A DNA stretch of 64,000 nucleotides from Erodium maritimum (lineage: Eukaryota; Streptophyta; Magnoliopsida; Geraniales; Geraniaceae), in contig OY997595.1 in NCBI GenBank assembly GCA_963921825.1, positions 66,371,879 to 66,435,878 of the forward strand, written 5' to 3'. Shown one piece after another: positions 43,765-54,563 of this stretch. Below the pieces are notes generated by a model. It was not told the DNA's origin and searched no databases. It saw nothing but the letters and a program-made list of their open reading frames with translations. Each line of letters starts with the position of its first letter. Position 1 is the stretch's first letter. A program made the translations under genes and the position numbers.

Positions 43765-44829
43765 TCTAGTTTTGAGTCTAGTTCAGAAGTCGGTGTTGCA
43801 GGATCAACCTCCTTTGCGGGTCTAGGGTCTAGGGATGGTGACGATCCTTCAAAATCATCACCTTATACTCCAGAGTTTTTGGATTACGTCGACCCTAACA
43901 AATTCTTTGTCCTTCTGGTAGTTCATTAGTGTCTGACATCACCGTTTGTAGAGGTTTATGACCCTCGCCCCTCTCCCTCTACTAGAAACATGTTTATTGA
44001 GGATTATTTCATAGTTGAGGGTTGAGGTCGGAAGAAGAAGATGAGGCCTAGAGGTCAAGGGAAGAAGAAGGACACAACACAGTTTTTTTTATCAGATTCA
44101 GATCATGTCTAGCAGGAAGGATAGAGGCGGTGTGGTGTCGATCGTTTCAGTTGGTAAGGTAGTTCATCGTGCGTTGGACTCTTGCTTGGCCATGGTTTTT
44201 TTTTTCAAATTCAACCTAGGTCTAACAGCAAGTTCTTGAGTTCTGAGGTTGGGTTTCAAGATGAGACCAGATTTTCTTTACTTTGTGATGGTCCAGCCTT
44301 GGTTTGATTGGTTCGGTTGGGCTTGTTTCTAGTTTTGTTGCTCCTTGTGATGGTCGGGGTTGTTTCATTTTGTAGTTTGGGTCGTTCTTTTGTTGTGCTG
44401 TTTCTGGTGGGTTCTAGTTTTATTTTGTTTGTTTCCTCCATGTGGGAGGTGTTAACTCTTGTGTGAGTTGTTTGTTAGCTCTTTTGAGCTTCGTTTTGGT
44501 CTTGAGGTTGAGGCCCTTTTTCGGGTGTCTCTTTTTGCCTTGTTTTTCCATCTCAAGAGGACAAGTGCTTAATAAATTTCGCTTATCGAAAAAAAAACTT
44601 TGCTATGAGCCATGCTTTATATCGCTTAGTTTCATTTTACTCATTTCTTTTTCCTTATGAACACTCATTTATATTCTGTCGGTAAAATATTTTTTAGCGT
44701 TCAAAATACGTTTTGGGTATTAGCGCGTTATATCCAACATACATTATAATTTTAATGTCAATCTGAATGAGCAATCATCTACAAGACCAAAAGACTTCTC
44801 CATCACATTGAAAATATGTATCATTCTAA

Positions 44830-45089
44830 CCATCTATTTATCAAAACTATAATGTAAGAACCGTGATGCCCACGATCAGGGTTCATGTATAATTTAACTT
44901 ACATAGTGTCTTGTGTGTCTTCATGCACAAGCCTATTTACGAGTTTGGATGTAAAATATTTATATAAGAGATGAGCCATTGATAAAAAGGGTAAGGACCT
45001 ACCAATTAGGGTCAAGGTATATAAATAGAAAATAAAATAATACTTTTGTAGATATTTGAGGACCTAACTCAAGTAAAAGTTCAAGCTTG
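44830..45089. repeat. Family E repeat, interrupted
   Basis: GATAAAAAGGGTAAGGACC, TATAAATAGAAAATAAAATA and AACTCAAGTAAAAGTTCAAG blocks match the other E copies. It is broken at about 45089 by a minus-strand LINE and resumes at 45703 with AGCTTATAGTTGAAGACTC. Confidence 0.5.
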
Positions 45090-45703
45090 ATTTTTTTTAT
45101 AAAGTGTAAATTTAGTAGGCTCTTGTCCTCCTGAGAAGGAAAAACAAGACAAAAAAGTCACCTTAAATATGGCCTCATCCTGAAGACCAAAACGAAACTC
45201 AAAAGTGCTAACGACCATTTCCCAAACGAGATGAAACCTCCCAAAACACGAAGGAGTAGAATAGAACAACGAGAAACCACAAAAAAAAACCACCAAAAGC
45301 GACTAAAGCATGACCCAAGATACAAACAAAACCTTGAAAACAACCCAACCCACCACAAGGTGCAACCAAAACTCATACATAATAATGAGACCAACCGAAC
45401 TAATCAAACTAAAGTTGGACCGTCACCAGAATCAGACAAAACTCTGATCTCCCCTTTGACCCCATCCCAAAAACTCAAGGCCTTAATTAGGGGCTTAAAA
45501 CCCATTGTCAGACAAGAGTCCCAAGCAAGTTGATCCACTTTTCAATCGAAGAGACCAAAACCACAACATCGCCTCTATCCTTGGTGTGAGACCTAGGCTT
45601 GATCTGATAAAAAACATTTTGTTTTTGTTTTTGTCTTCTTCCTTTGCCTTCTACACCTCTTCTTCTTCTTCTTCTTCTTCTTCTTCTTCTTCTTCTGATC
45701 CTA
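45090..45703 (-). mobile_element. Minus-strand 3' end of an RRM-type LINE plus (TTC)n
   Basis: Reverse complement of the 3' part of the element at 43073-44599 (same CTTTTTGAGTTTCGTTTTGG and GAAGGACAAGAGCC-like blocks). The tail is at 45098-45090 and the insertion lies in a family E repeat. Its right part has a (TTC)n tract at 45659-45697. Confidence 0.5.
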
Positions 45704-45736
45704 GCTTATAGTTGAAGACTCAATTATAGTTTTACG

Positions 45737-46565
45737 TGTTAGATATATTTGGATAACGATTCTATATTTTGTATTTGTAATTCAAATCATGATATCTCAT
45801 GTATATCTCAACTAATACTTATATATAATCAAGTAAGACATAATGTTGTCTAACACATGTGTCTTCATATGCACGACCTCGGGATGTCCATATGCGTGCT
45901 TTGAAGCGCATTATCCAATACATATAAATAACTCTTCATCTTGGCGTTCATTTATATTGTTCCACCACTGATAGTCTCACGTCCAACACTAATGTTAATT
46001 GGGTGGGTGTCTTGACACGAGATGTTCGACATCTGGTTATTTTGTTTTCTTGGGTGACAATATGTTGTCTTGGTCCTCCAAACGACAGGCTACGCTATCA
46101 CGCTCTAGTACCGAGGCCGAGTACCAGGGTGTTGCCAAGGTTGTCTATAAGTCAAGATGGCTCCGTAAATTGCTTCTAGAACTCCATTTCCATATTACTC
46201 GAGCCACTGTTGTGTACTACGCTAACATTACTGCCATAATTCTCTCAGGTAATCTGATACAACACCAATGAACGAAGGACATTGTGATGGATATTCACTT
46301 TGTCTGCGAAAAGGTTGTTAGTGGACAAGTTCGTGTTTTACATGTCCCCTCTCGCTCTCAACTTTCCGATATCTTCACTAAAGGTCTATTGAAGGTTCTC
46401 TTCCATGATTTTCGCTCCAGTTTGAACATTTGAGATCTTCTCGTTCTGACTATAGGGATGTGTTAGATGTATTTGGATAAAAATGCTATATTTGTGTTTG
46501 TAATTCAAATCATGATATCTCATGTATATCTCAACTAATCGTATATAAACAAGTAAGACGTAATG
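45737..46565 (+). mobile_element. Internally deleted copia element with short LTRs
   Basis: Direct repeats 45737-45855 and about 46461-46565 (TGTTAGATRTATTTGGATAA ... CATGATATCTCATGTATATC ... CAAGTAAGAC) act as LTRs of about 119 bp; the first ends TCTAACA. About 605 bp between them encode the C-terminal part of copia pol only. The right LTR has lost its end. Confidence 0.65.
45856..46435 (+). pseudogene. Copia RT end and RNase H, decayed
   Basis: Frames give RALKRIIQYI, then DTRCSTSGYFVFLGDN, LSWSSKRQATLSRSSTEAEY and, after a TGA at 46269, IHFVCEKVVSGQVRVLHVPS and DIFTKGL. These are the ordered hallmarks of the Ty1/copia RNase H region. Stops at about 45930 and 46269 make it non-functional. 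Confidence 0.75.
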
Positions 46566-47178
46566 AAATTCATCAAGGAATTATGATGCAGAGTGCGGAG
46601 CGGAAAGGGGGAGTTCTTTATCAAACTCGTTGATTCACGAAGAATACCGAGCAAGGATAGATATCTAATTCGTTGATTCAACAGAATACCGAAAAAGATA
46701 GATTGAGTAGAAACTCGTTTTTGTGTTTATTTCATAAAATTCTTTTTTACAATGAGAGCTATCAAGTGCTTAAATAGAAAAGTAATACCCCAAAGTCCTA
46801 ATACAATAAGAAAACTAAACCCCAAAACCCTAATTCGAATAAAGGAAATCAAAAATAGGAAATAATATATGTACTTCTAAAAATACGAAGTTAACCCTCC
46901 AGATGACCTCGAAATGCCGAAAACCATCGGGGCTCATGGAAAAGCCATGAGTTTTTCTTGGAAGCCCGTTTCGGTCCGAAATAGGCTAGGACTTTGTCGA
47001 ATTCGGAATGCAGTCTTCACTTTCTTCGTCGAGACCTTCATAATCGGACCATCTTCTTCTGCAAACGACGCCAGAGTCGCATCGCTCTGTGGAGCAGTTG
47101 ATCGATTTATGTGGAGCAGTTGATCGATTTCTGTGGAGCAGCTCTTGATCAACTTCTGTTGCTCCGATTCATACAGAG
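46566..47178. other. Region upstream of the acidic ORF
   Basis: AT-rich to about 46900, then GC-richer. Three direct copies of GTGGAGCAGTTGATCGATTT (the last diverged) lie at 47090-47146. It ends at a good splice donor, CAGAG/GTAAGC (47179). It may be the leader exon of the ORF at 47762. No domain was seen in the 69-codon frame at 46914-47123. Confidence 0.4.
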
Positions 47179-47555
47179 GTAAGCGCTCCGATTCATCCAG
47201 TGTGGGTTCGACCAGATTTTGGGGTTTTTTAGGTTTGCTTCATGAATTTGCTTCATGAACTGTTGTTTGAATTCTGTTAAGGGTTGAATTGATTGGGGAA
47301 ATTAGTTTTATTGAAATTTCCATGAATGTTGTTTGATTTTTCTATGAATGTTGTTTGAATGTTGTTCATATGGTTCATATTCTCTGCAATGTTGTTGCAA
47401 CCGTAGGGTGGCTGGTATGCATCCTACAAGGCTTGTAAATCAGCTTTCACAAGCCTTGGTGCATCAATAATTGGTTTTGGTTGTAAATCAAACATTGGGG
47501 TTGTGGAAAAACTGGTTTTGCTTGTAAATCAAACCTTTGATGCATAAATAATTCC

Positions 47556-47690
47556 AAGATCTCAAAATGAAGTCCAAGATCTCAACTGAGATCGCAGAAA
47601 TAATTCCAAGATATCAGACATGATTCTGAGATCTCAGACATAAGTCCAAGATCTCAGAAATAATTCCAAATCGTATTAGTTCCAAATCGT
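47556..47690 (-). repeat. Left array of the CTGAGATCTTGG motif (inverted)
   Basis: At least five variants of CCAAGATCTCAGACATAAGT and CCAAGATCTCAAAATGAAGT. This is the reverse complement of the motif arrayed at 48360-49070. It lies inside the predicted leader intron. Confidence 0.65.
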
Positions 47691-47761
47691 AGTAACTGTG
47701 AGAATCATGATATTGATGTTTATTATGTACTAACAGTGAGAATTTTAATGTTCTTTACTAG

Positions 47762-48193
47762 ATGGGGAAGAGGAAGATAGGGGACTTGAGGTTAGTGGAT
47801 GAACCCTCGGATGAGGACTTTGAGTATATTTTGGATGAAGAACTTGTGGACAATGAGTTGTTGGGAGATGAAGCAGAGGAAATAATTGCTGAAGAAGTTG
47901 AATATGCTGTAAGTTCCTCTAGTGAAGAATCTGATGAAGAAGGTTATGAGGATGAAGGATCTGATCAGGAGGGCGATGATTTTGTACATGAAAAAATGGA
48001 GAAGGATAGAAAGGTGATGGAGCAGCCAATGAAGATAGTGAAGCATGCCAATATTGGCCTTCTTGGAGTATTACCGCAAGAAGCTGATGTCGTGGTTCTA
48101 CCGCAAAGGTATGCAGCTACTGGTGAAGTAGCCACTGAAGGAACATGGCTGAAACAAGAAAGGGCTTCTCGAGGAAATGCAAAGGAGAAATAG
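47762..48193 (+). CDS. Hypothetical acidic 143-aa protein with a leader intron
   Basis: An open frame of 143 codons. Residues 8-80 are strongly acidic (runs of D/E, and SSSSEESDEE), followed by KMEKDRKVMEQPMKIVKHAN and a C-terminus ending in basic GNAKEK. I do not recognise a family. A credible intron precedes the ATG: donor GTAAGC at 47179, a perfect TACTAAC branch site at 47728-47734, and acceptor TTCTTTACTAG ending at 47761, directly before ATG. The ORF sits between oppositely oriented arrays of a 20-bp motif, which suggests it belongs to a DNA transposon with subterminal repeats. It may be an N-terminal fragment of a longer transposon protein. Confidence 0.45.
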   Translation: MGKRKIGDLRLVDEPSDEDFEYILDEELVDNELLGDEAEEIIAEEVEYAVSSSSEESDEEGYEDEGSDQEGDDFVHEKMEKDRKVMEQPMKIVKHANIGLLGVLPQEADVVVLPQRYAATGEVATEGTWLKQERASRGNAKEK

Positions 48194-48359
48194 GGTTGTT
48201 GCAAGATTAGGAACATCACATGAATTGAAATGAAATGATTTGTTTTCAACATTTTGTAATAGGGTTTAACATTTTCAGCATTGAAATGATTTCATGTTAA
48301 GCTTGGAACTTTTCAGCATTTTCATCATTGTTTGTCCACTTTATCTTCCATGTTAAGCT

Positions 48360-49070
48360 TGGAATTATTTCTGAGAGATTGGAACTGTTTCTATGATCTT
48401 GTAATTGTTTCTGAGAGCTTGGAACTGTTTCTGTGATCTTGTAATTGTTTCTGAGATGTTGGACTTATTTCTGATATCTTGGAATAGATTTTGTGATCTT
48501 GGAACTAAGTCTGAGATACTGCAAATATGTCTGAGATCTTGGAACTAAGTCTGAGATGTTGGACTTATTTTTGATATCTTGGAATAGTATTGGCTACTCA
48601 AATGAACTACTCAATTCATTCTTAGCTATTCAAAATTAATAAAATAAAATAGAATAAAAGAATATATAATAAAAAATACAAAGAATTTTTTGATATTATA
48701 GAACAGAGCATACCAATTAATATAACAATTAAAATACTAAGTTTGGGATATTGCAAATATGTCTGAGATCTTAGAACTAAGTCTGAGATGTTGGACTTAT
48801 TTCTAATCTCTTGGAATAGGTTCTGTGATCTTGGAACTAAGTCCGAGATATTGAAAATATGTCTGAGATCTTGGAACTAAGTCTGAGATCTTGGAACTAA
48901 GTCTGTTATCTTGGAACAAAGTCTGAGATATTGAAAATATATCTGAGATCTTGGAACAAATTCTTAGATGTTGGACTTATTTGATATCTTGGAATAGGTT
49001 CTGAGATCTTTGAACTAAGTCTGAGATGTTGGTCTTATTTCTAATATCTTGGAATAGGTTATGTTCTTAT
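48360..49070 (+). repeat. Right array of a ~20 bp motif (CTGAGATCTTGGAACTAAGT)
   Basis: More than 25 degenerate units of about 20-21 bp, for example CTGAGATCTTGGAACTAAGT, CTGAGATGTTGGACTTATTT and CTGTGATCTTGGAACTAAGT. Interrupted at about 48590-48750 by AT-rich sequence. Confidence 0.85.
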
Positions 49071-49369
49071 TCACCTGTTTTGTGTACATTTAAACTCTTG
49101 TATCTAACACATGTCATGAATTAATACGAAACAATAATGTGATCTTGATATATATTCTACAAAAGGTTTCCACACACCAAAATTTATAAACATGTCGTGA
49201 ATTTATATCAAACCCAAAAGATCTTTATATATTCCATTGAATGTGCTTACAGGTTCACACATAGCAATTTATAACAATATTCTCCTCTACTTAGTTTGAA
49301 CCCAAAAAGTTAGATTCGGACATGGATATCGGAAATATATCCAAGACCTAACAAAATTTCAGTACATCC

Positions 49370-49540
49370 AAAATTTTAGTATGCGATCTCGAATGAGATC
49401 TTCTAATTGTGTATGCGATTTCAGTTTAGATCATTTGGGATATTGGAAATTCATCTGCGATCTCAACTGAGATCCCAGAATTTTGTCTACGATCTAATTT
49501 GAGATCACAGACTTACTTCTGAGATCTTGGGATCAAATGA
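49370..49540. repeat. Further motif units with GATCTCAACTGAGATC palindromes
   Basis: Scattered units (GCGATCTCGAATGAGATC, GCGATCTCAACTGAGATCCC, CTGAGATCTTGGGATC) in both orientations, joining the two array types. Confidence 0.6.
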
Positions 49541-49639
49541 GACCTATGTACCTTAAAATCTACAAACATGTCGGTGCTCTGTTGTGGGAAATCAAATCAT
49601 CTTAAAAATTCAAAAAGAAATTGTGGCTCAAAAGAGCTA

Positions 49640-50235
49640 GTTTCTTACATTCCCTGAAACAGAGTACCTCCTCGTGGAATCAAGAGACCTGTCAAGCTTG
49701 CCCATAACGGTGTTCTTGAAACTAATGGCTTCCTGTACCTGCGAGCAAGATCTCTGCATCCTAACGCCGCTCAGGCTACTCCTCGACTCCATCATCTCGT
49801 TCAGAGACAACCTCTTCTTCGGCTACGGCCTCTATTTCGGAGCGGAGTGGGATCTTAACTTGTCCTTGAACGATTGCGTACTTGCCATGTAGCTTGAGTA
49901 TTGCCGGAAAAATTTGTCGCCGCATATGCTCCTGGACCCTCCTACGCCGGAGTTGGTGAAACGAGGAGTGCTTTGGGCGGTGGAGAACCGGCATTCGTCA
50001 CCGGCCAAGGATTCTGTTTCCGAAAAATTCCGGTAGTCCGGTATCGATAGCTTGTTCGATCATCTTCAATTCTTGGTTCCCGGAGGCGTGGCGGTTCCCG
50101 GCGGCGTGGGGGTTCCGGCGAGTCAACCTTCCCGGAGAGAGAGACGTGAGAGAGAGACTTGAGAGAGAGGCTGAAATTGGTAGACAAACCAAGGGTTTTG
50201 AGCCAAAAATAAAAGGGTGTAAATGTCTTTTCACT
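49640..50235 (-). other. GC-rich gene-like fragment with leader and ATG
   Basis: On the minus strand a CT-rich leader (TCTCTCTCTC near 50150) is followed by GCCGGAACCCCCACGCCGCC and an ATG at 50066 starting MIEQAIDTGLPEFFG, which soon stops. Other frames continue downstream (49994-49776 and, at the end, LDRSLDSTRRYSVSGN). It contrasts with the AT-rich surroundings and looks like a captured or duplicated fragment of a host gene. The parent is not recognised. Confidence 0.35.
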
Positions 50236-50557
50236 ATTCACAAAACAGTCATGTGAGATGCATGTGCTCATTATTTGACCAAAACAGTTAACTTTAACAC
50301 TATTTGTTGGTTTTTGATAATTAGGTTTTCAAAATTGGTACTATATGATAATTAGATTTTCAAAATTGGTATTATATGACAATTTTGATAGTTATGGGTT
50401 ATGATTCGATGTTTGACCATAGTACAACGTGGTGACAAGGAGTTTCTTCTTCATTTTACACTACAAATGTAAATACATTTTCAATCGAAATAGATCTCCA
50501 ATTCCATGACAGTCAATATGTGACAACAGTTTATATGTTTTTGATCATTTTAGCTGC

Positions 50558-51143
50558 TAAGAGAGATAATCTCATTTGCAATTCGCAAACGATACTTTAA
50601 ACATCTTTTCAGGTCAAGAAATCTATTTGAGGACGTTAAAGAACGCACTCGACATGTATCAGTTGGTATCAGGTTTAAAAATTAATTTCACGAAATCTAA
50701 AGCTGTGGTTTTGTATCCTAATGTGGTTTCAGATGATTTGGTTGATTCGATCATCGGATGTGAATTGAGTTTGTTCCCTATTCGTCATCTATATGGGATT
50801 CCAATTAGGCGCCAATCCTAGGCGAGCTGGGTTAGAAAAATATAAATCAACTCTTGATTAGTTTTTCTAACATGTTATGCAGAACCTGTTCGTTAGTTTT
50901 TGAGGACTCGATACACATTTTCGTCCATTGCAGTTTTGCAATAGGTCCCAGAGATGTGTTTGTTTTAGCTTTTATTGTTCGGTTTTTTCTTGTTTAGGAA
51001 ACTTGTGTTCCAAGTTATTTGTTCCATTTGGTTTTATTTGGGCTGATCCTCATGTACTGTGGATTTTGATCGCCCCTTATTCTCGTGTTCTCATTTTGGG
51101 AAACAATATCTGAATAATATTTCATCGCTTATCAAAAAAAAAT
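50558..51143 (+). pseudogene. LINE reverse transcriptase fragment, internally deleted
   Basis: The frame 50576-50821 gives QFANDTLNIFSG, then SGLKINFTKSKAVV and HLYGIPI: the catalytic block and the following thumb motifs of LINE RT. The usual F-A-D-D is F-A-N-D, so the first metal-binding Asp is lost. After a stop come FEDSIHIFVHC (zf-RVT-like) and the 3' tail TTTCATCGCTTATCAAAAAAAAA. It is inserted in the duplicated 3' flank of copy 4 (compare 24130-24165). Confidence 0.7.
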
Positions 51144-51179
51144 ACGTGCAGTTTGAAGCTATTGAGTAAGAGTGAGTAA

Positions 51180-54165
51180 GATTATCTTCAATGGAATAGA
51201 GGTATTCGGGGCCCAGGTGAAAGATTGGGTTCTGAGTGGAATAGAGGTATAGTTCTGTTTGAATTTAGATGGGAAAAAAGCTTGGAGTCTAGTTAATATA
51301 AGGAAAGGAAAAGAGAACAGGAGCTGCAGGGAAGAGATTACTTTTAAACTTCAAGATCAAGCTGGGTTGAGGAAGCAAAAGTTTCAAGATACTTACAAGG
51401 AAAAAACACCTTTATCTACTAGCCATCATGAAAACGCAAGAGATAAAAGCTATTCAGTTGGAGCTGATGGAGAAGATCAAGTCCAAGATGATCCACTTGC
51501 GAAGGGAGTAAGGCAAATCAAATCTGTAGTTGCTGCAGACAAGCATCAAGGGGATATCCCCCACCTGGTTTCGAAAATGTCCAAACAGTCAATGCTCAGA
51601 AAAAGAGAAAATTGGTGCAAATTCAACAAGGACATAGCTCTTCGTCTTTTTTGCAGAAAGAGAGAACTTTCTTCACGGCCTTTGTGTGCAATCTTCCTCC
51701 CCAGACAGAAGTAAACTGGTTAGAAAATATTTTTGGCTCCTCCTTCGGCTACTGCAAAGCTCTTGTAGCTCAAAGACCAAACAAGAGAGGGAAGTGTTAT
51801 GGTTTTGTGTACTATAAAAATCATGAAGCTCTCCAGCAAGCTATTCAAAGATACAATGGGTATATCTTGTGGAATTACAAATTGTTTGTTACACAAGTTT
51901 GGGATAGGAGTGGAGCTCACTCAAACGCACCCAAAGAAGCTATTTTCTTCTCAACTGAAGGAAAGAAAGGTCTAACCTATGAGGATTTTCTGCATAGAGG
52001 TTCTGTGGTAGCAGCTCACTCTAAATTTATGAAGAAAGCTCATTTAGCAGTAACTCATCTCAATTTAAATGTTGAAGCTATTATGAAAGAGATTGCTTTA
52101 CAAGGGGTATATGAGGTTCAGCTCAAAGCTCTTGGAAATAAGGCAGTTTTAGTCTATTGTCCAGATGAGCTTTTTGACAAAGAATTGATGAAGGATGGAG
52201 GGATATGGTTACAAAGCTGGCTAACTTTTCTACCAGGTTTTGAACATTGTTGTACAAAGGGGGGGAAATTTGTATGGGTTGCTATCCATGGGATGCCCTT
52301 TCAAGGTTGGTGTGAAGAATCTTTCCAAGCTGCAATTGCTACACTCATCCAACTTCAAAATCAGGTACTCATATTGATATAGCTTATGTATTGATACATA
52401 CTAAAAAGCTAATTACTTTTTCTGAGGAAGCAACTATACACCTGAGTAATGATCCTTATAAGGTCTGGATTAATTCTATCGACATCCATTCACTTCCTAT
52501 CTTTCCTGCTTTGGAGACTTCACTATCTTTCTCAGGTCAACCTAGTAGCTCAGAGCCTCACTCTGACTCTAATTCAGAATATAGGATGTCCTTAGAGTTG
52601 GGCACCCCTTTATCTGAAGAGATTAGTGCCTCATCTGAGGAAACCAGAGATTTGGTAACAGAGACAGATAAATTCTTATCTCCTATTTTGGAAGAAGATT
52701 CATTTATGGCACAAGATACATCAAATTCTCAGGGGCAAAGACATTTATTAGGAACTGCTGCAAACATTCCCTCTCAAGCTCTGTTATCTACTTATGAAAT
52801 GGAAACTCGTCATTCTCCACCAACAGCTACTCAATCGGTACCAGCATTATTTGAGGAGAGACAAGCCTCTTCTCCTCCTCTTGAAAATCTGATTGTCAAA
52901 GATACTTTTGAGCCTCAAGAAACTTGCAGCAGGCAAGGGCCAAAGCTACCTTTCTCTTCAGTAGTAGTTTGTCCTGAGGCTTTTGCACAAGTTCAAACTT
53001 CAGCAGCTATAATACAAACACAACCTCCTTCTGACTTACAAAGAGATACTTGTCTTGTGCAATCTCAATCAAAGGATACCGTAGGATTGGACTTTTTGAA
53101 CAGTGGCAACTCTGTGTATGAAGCTATACTTTCTCCTTCACATCTTCAAGTGGTGCAATCTCAAGTAAATGAGGTAGCAGATTTTTAGGACTTGCGAAAT
53201 CAAGTGCTATAAAAAATTCTAAGACAAACATAAAGAAGAAGAAATCATTCAAAGGCCCTACTCCCCACTCTTATATTACCAGATCTAAACTGAAAGAAGC
53301 AGCACCTCCAGGCTCAGCTCTTCACATCAAACACTCCTTTATGGAAGAAAGCTCCTTTGCAAAAAAGGCTTGGGGATTTGGCAAAGCCATAGGCTTGAAG
53401 GCAAGGGTCAGTGATGAAGCTATTATCAGTTAGTTGAATGCTCTAGAGCATCTCAAAAAGCAGTATGTGGATTTTGAGGAAGGTTTAGAAGATGAATTTG
53501 TTGATTTAGATAGGGAGTCAGATACTGAGCTTCAATTAGATAAAAAAGCCAACTTTTCTTCTCCATCTATCTAAGAGACTTGAATTTGGTGGCCCTTTTT
53601 TCTCCTGCTTTGCTTGGATGTCCTCTCCTTCCTCTTGTGTTGTCAAGAGGAGCTCATGATCCTCTTCTCGTCTTTTAGGGATCTCTGAAGGTCTTCTGGA
53701 TATTTTTCTGATGTGATTTTGTTGGTTCCTTGTGGTTTTCAGGCCCTCTGTCAGGGAGAAGTTCTCTTCTTCTGGTTGTTGCCTGGGAGTTTTTGATTTA
53801 TCTGTTGGATATCTCAGAGTTGGTTCAAGCGGTGTCTGTTTTGCTGTTGTTCTTTCTGCTTTTCCGGTTTGGAGTTTCAAGCCTTGCTTTTTTCCTAGTT
53901 TGGTGGTTTCTTGCAGCTCTTGTTTCCTGATTTGCTTCAATTTCTTCTGAATCTGGAGTCGTCTTTCATCCGTGCTCAGCTCCTTGTGACTGTTTGATGA
54001 TTTCTAGCTGCTTTTGGCTCCTCTTTTGTGTTTCCTTTTCAGCCTTTCTCCTTGTTTTAGATCTCCTTCAATTGGATTGTGTTTTGTTTCCTTGTATCGA
54101 CTCTTATAACTCCTCTTTCTCCTTAAAAGAGGTTTAATTTAAATTTGCTTTGCTGATAAAAAAAA
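51180..54165 (+). mobile_element. Third RRM-type ORF1-only LINE relative
   Basis: One long, broken ORF1 (51259-53573) followed by about 590 bp of T-rich 3'UTR and the tail TTTGCTTTGCTGATAAAAAAAA. No endonuclease or RT. The 5' edge is not fixed: it lies after the flank sequence GAGTAAGAGTGAGTAAG (51166-51182). No TSD could be shown. Confidence 0.6.
51259..53573 (+). pseudogene. LINE ORF1 protein, RRM plus DUF4283-like, two frameshifts
   Basis: Three frames in succession: 51259-51714 (basic N-terminus), 51612-52382 and 52391-53188, then read-through past TAG 53186 to about 53573 with one more TAG near 53432. The RRM is at residues 20-100 of the second frame: AFVCNLPPQTEVNW (RNP2) and RGKCYGFVYY (RNP1). 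The next domain has FVWVAIHGMPFQGWCEESF, the W-x-x-x-x-G-x-P-x-x-W pattern shared with the element at 40471-43056. The remainder is a Ser/Thr/Gln-rich linker and an acidic C-terminus. Confidence 0.65.
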
Positions 54166-54509
54166 GATAAAAGCATGGGTTGAGGCTTAAGTTGTGAGTG
54201 GACCAATCCTATTTAGTTTAAATCCGTTTTTTAAGTATTTAAAAATAAGCAACCGGAAGGCCAAGTGTCGCAACGTGAGTGGCTGGTGTGCGACCAATGA
54301 TCCACAAACCAACAAACCGGAATAACGGTTTGTAACTACAGAAATCACGCTCCACAATGCACGATCAAGAACCACTAAATAACGGATCGCGATTCGTGAT
54401 TCACAACCTGGTTTATAGCGTTGTTTATGCTCTAAGATAAGCAAAAATCTAGTATTATCGAGGTAATTTTTGTAAGTAGTTGAGGAATATGTAGCACAAG
54501 TCCGACTTG
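54166..54509. other. 3' flank of copy 4, no gene
   Basis: From about 54430 it matches the copy 3 flank (TAAGATAAGCAAAAATC, TAGTATTATCGAG, GTTGAGGAATATG). The 54166-54430 part (with AACGGTTTGTAACTACAGAA) is not found near copy 3 and may be another insertion. Confidence 0.4.
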
Positions 54510-54515
54510 TTTATT
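54510..54515 (-). terminator. Poly(A) signal of GDSL copy 4
   Basis: AATAAA on the minus strand, about 49 bp after the stop codon. About 30 bp of the shared 3' flank (the CCACTATAAG hairpin part) is deleted next to it. Confidence 0.45.
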
Positions 54516-54563
54516 ACATAGATACTCTATAAAGTAGCTTAAAGTATTCATCTTTAGAAATGG

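Larger units (their letters stand above)
39835..44599 (+). mobile_element. RRM-type LINE relative, host of a second copy
   Basis: Composed of about 39835-40470 and 43073-44599. The 3' end is AATAAATTTCGCTTATCGAAAAAAAAA. The first part holds an RRM; the part after the nested element holds the following domain. The sequence around 43075-43310 is also found at 58740-58975. No RT or endonuclease between the ORF1 remains and the tail. Confidence 0.6.

Noticed and set aside
45999..46271. Active copia retrotransposon
   Set aside because: Only the RNase H end of pol remains between the LTRs, with two stops, and the right LTR is tru­ncated.
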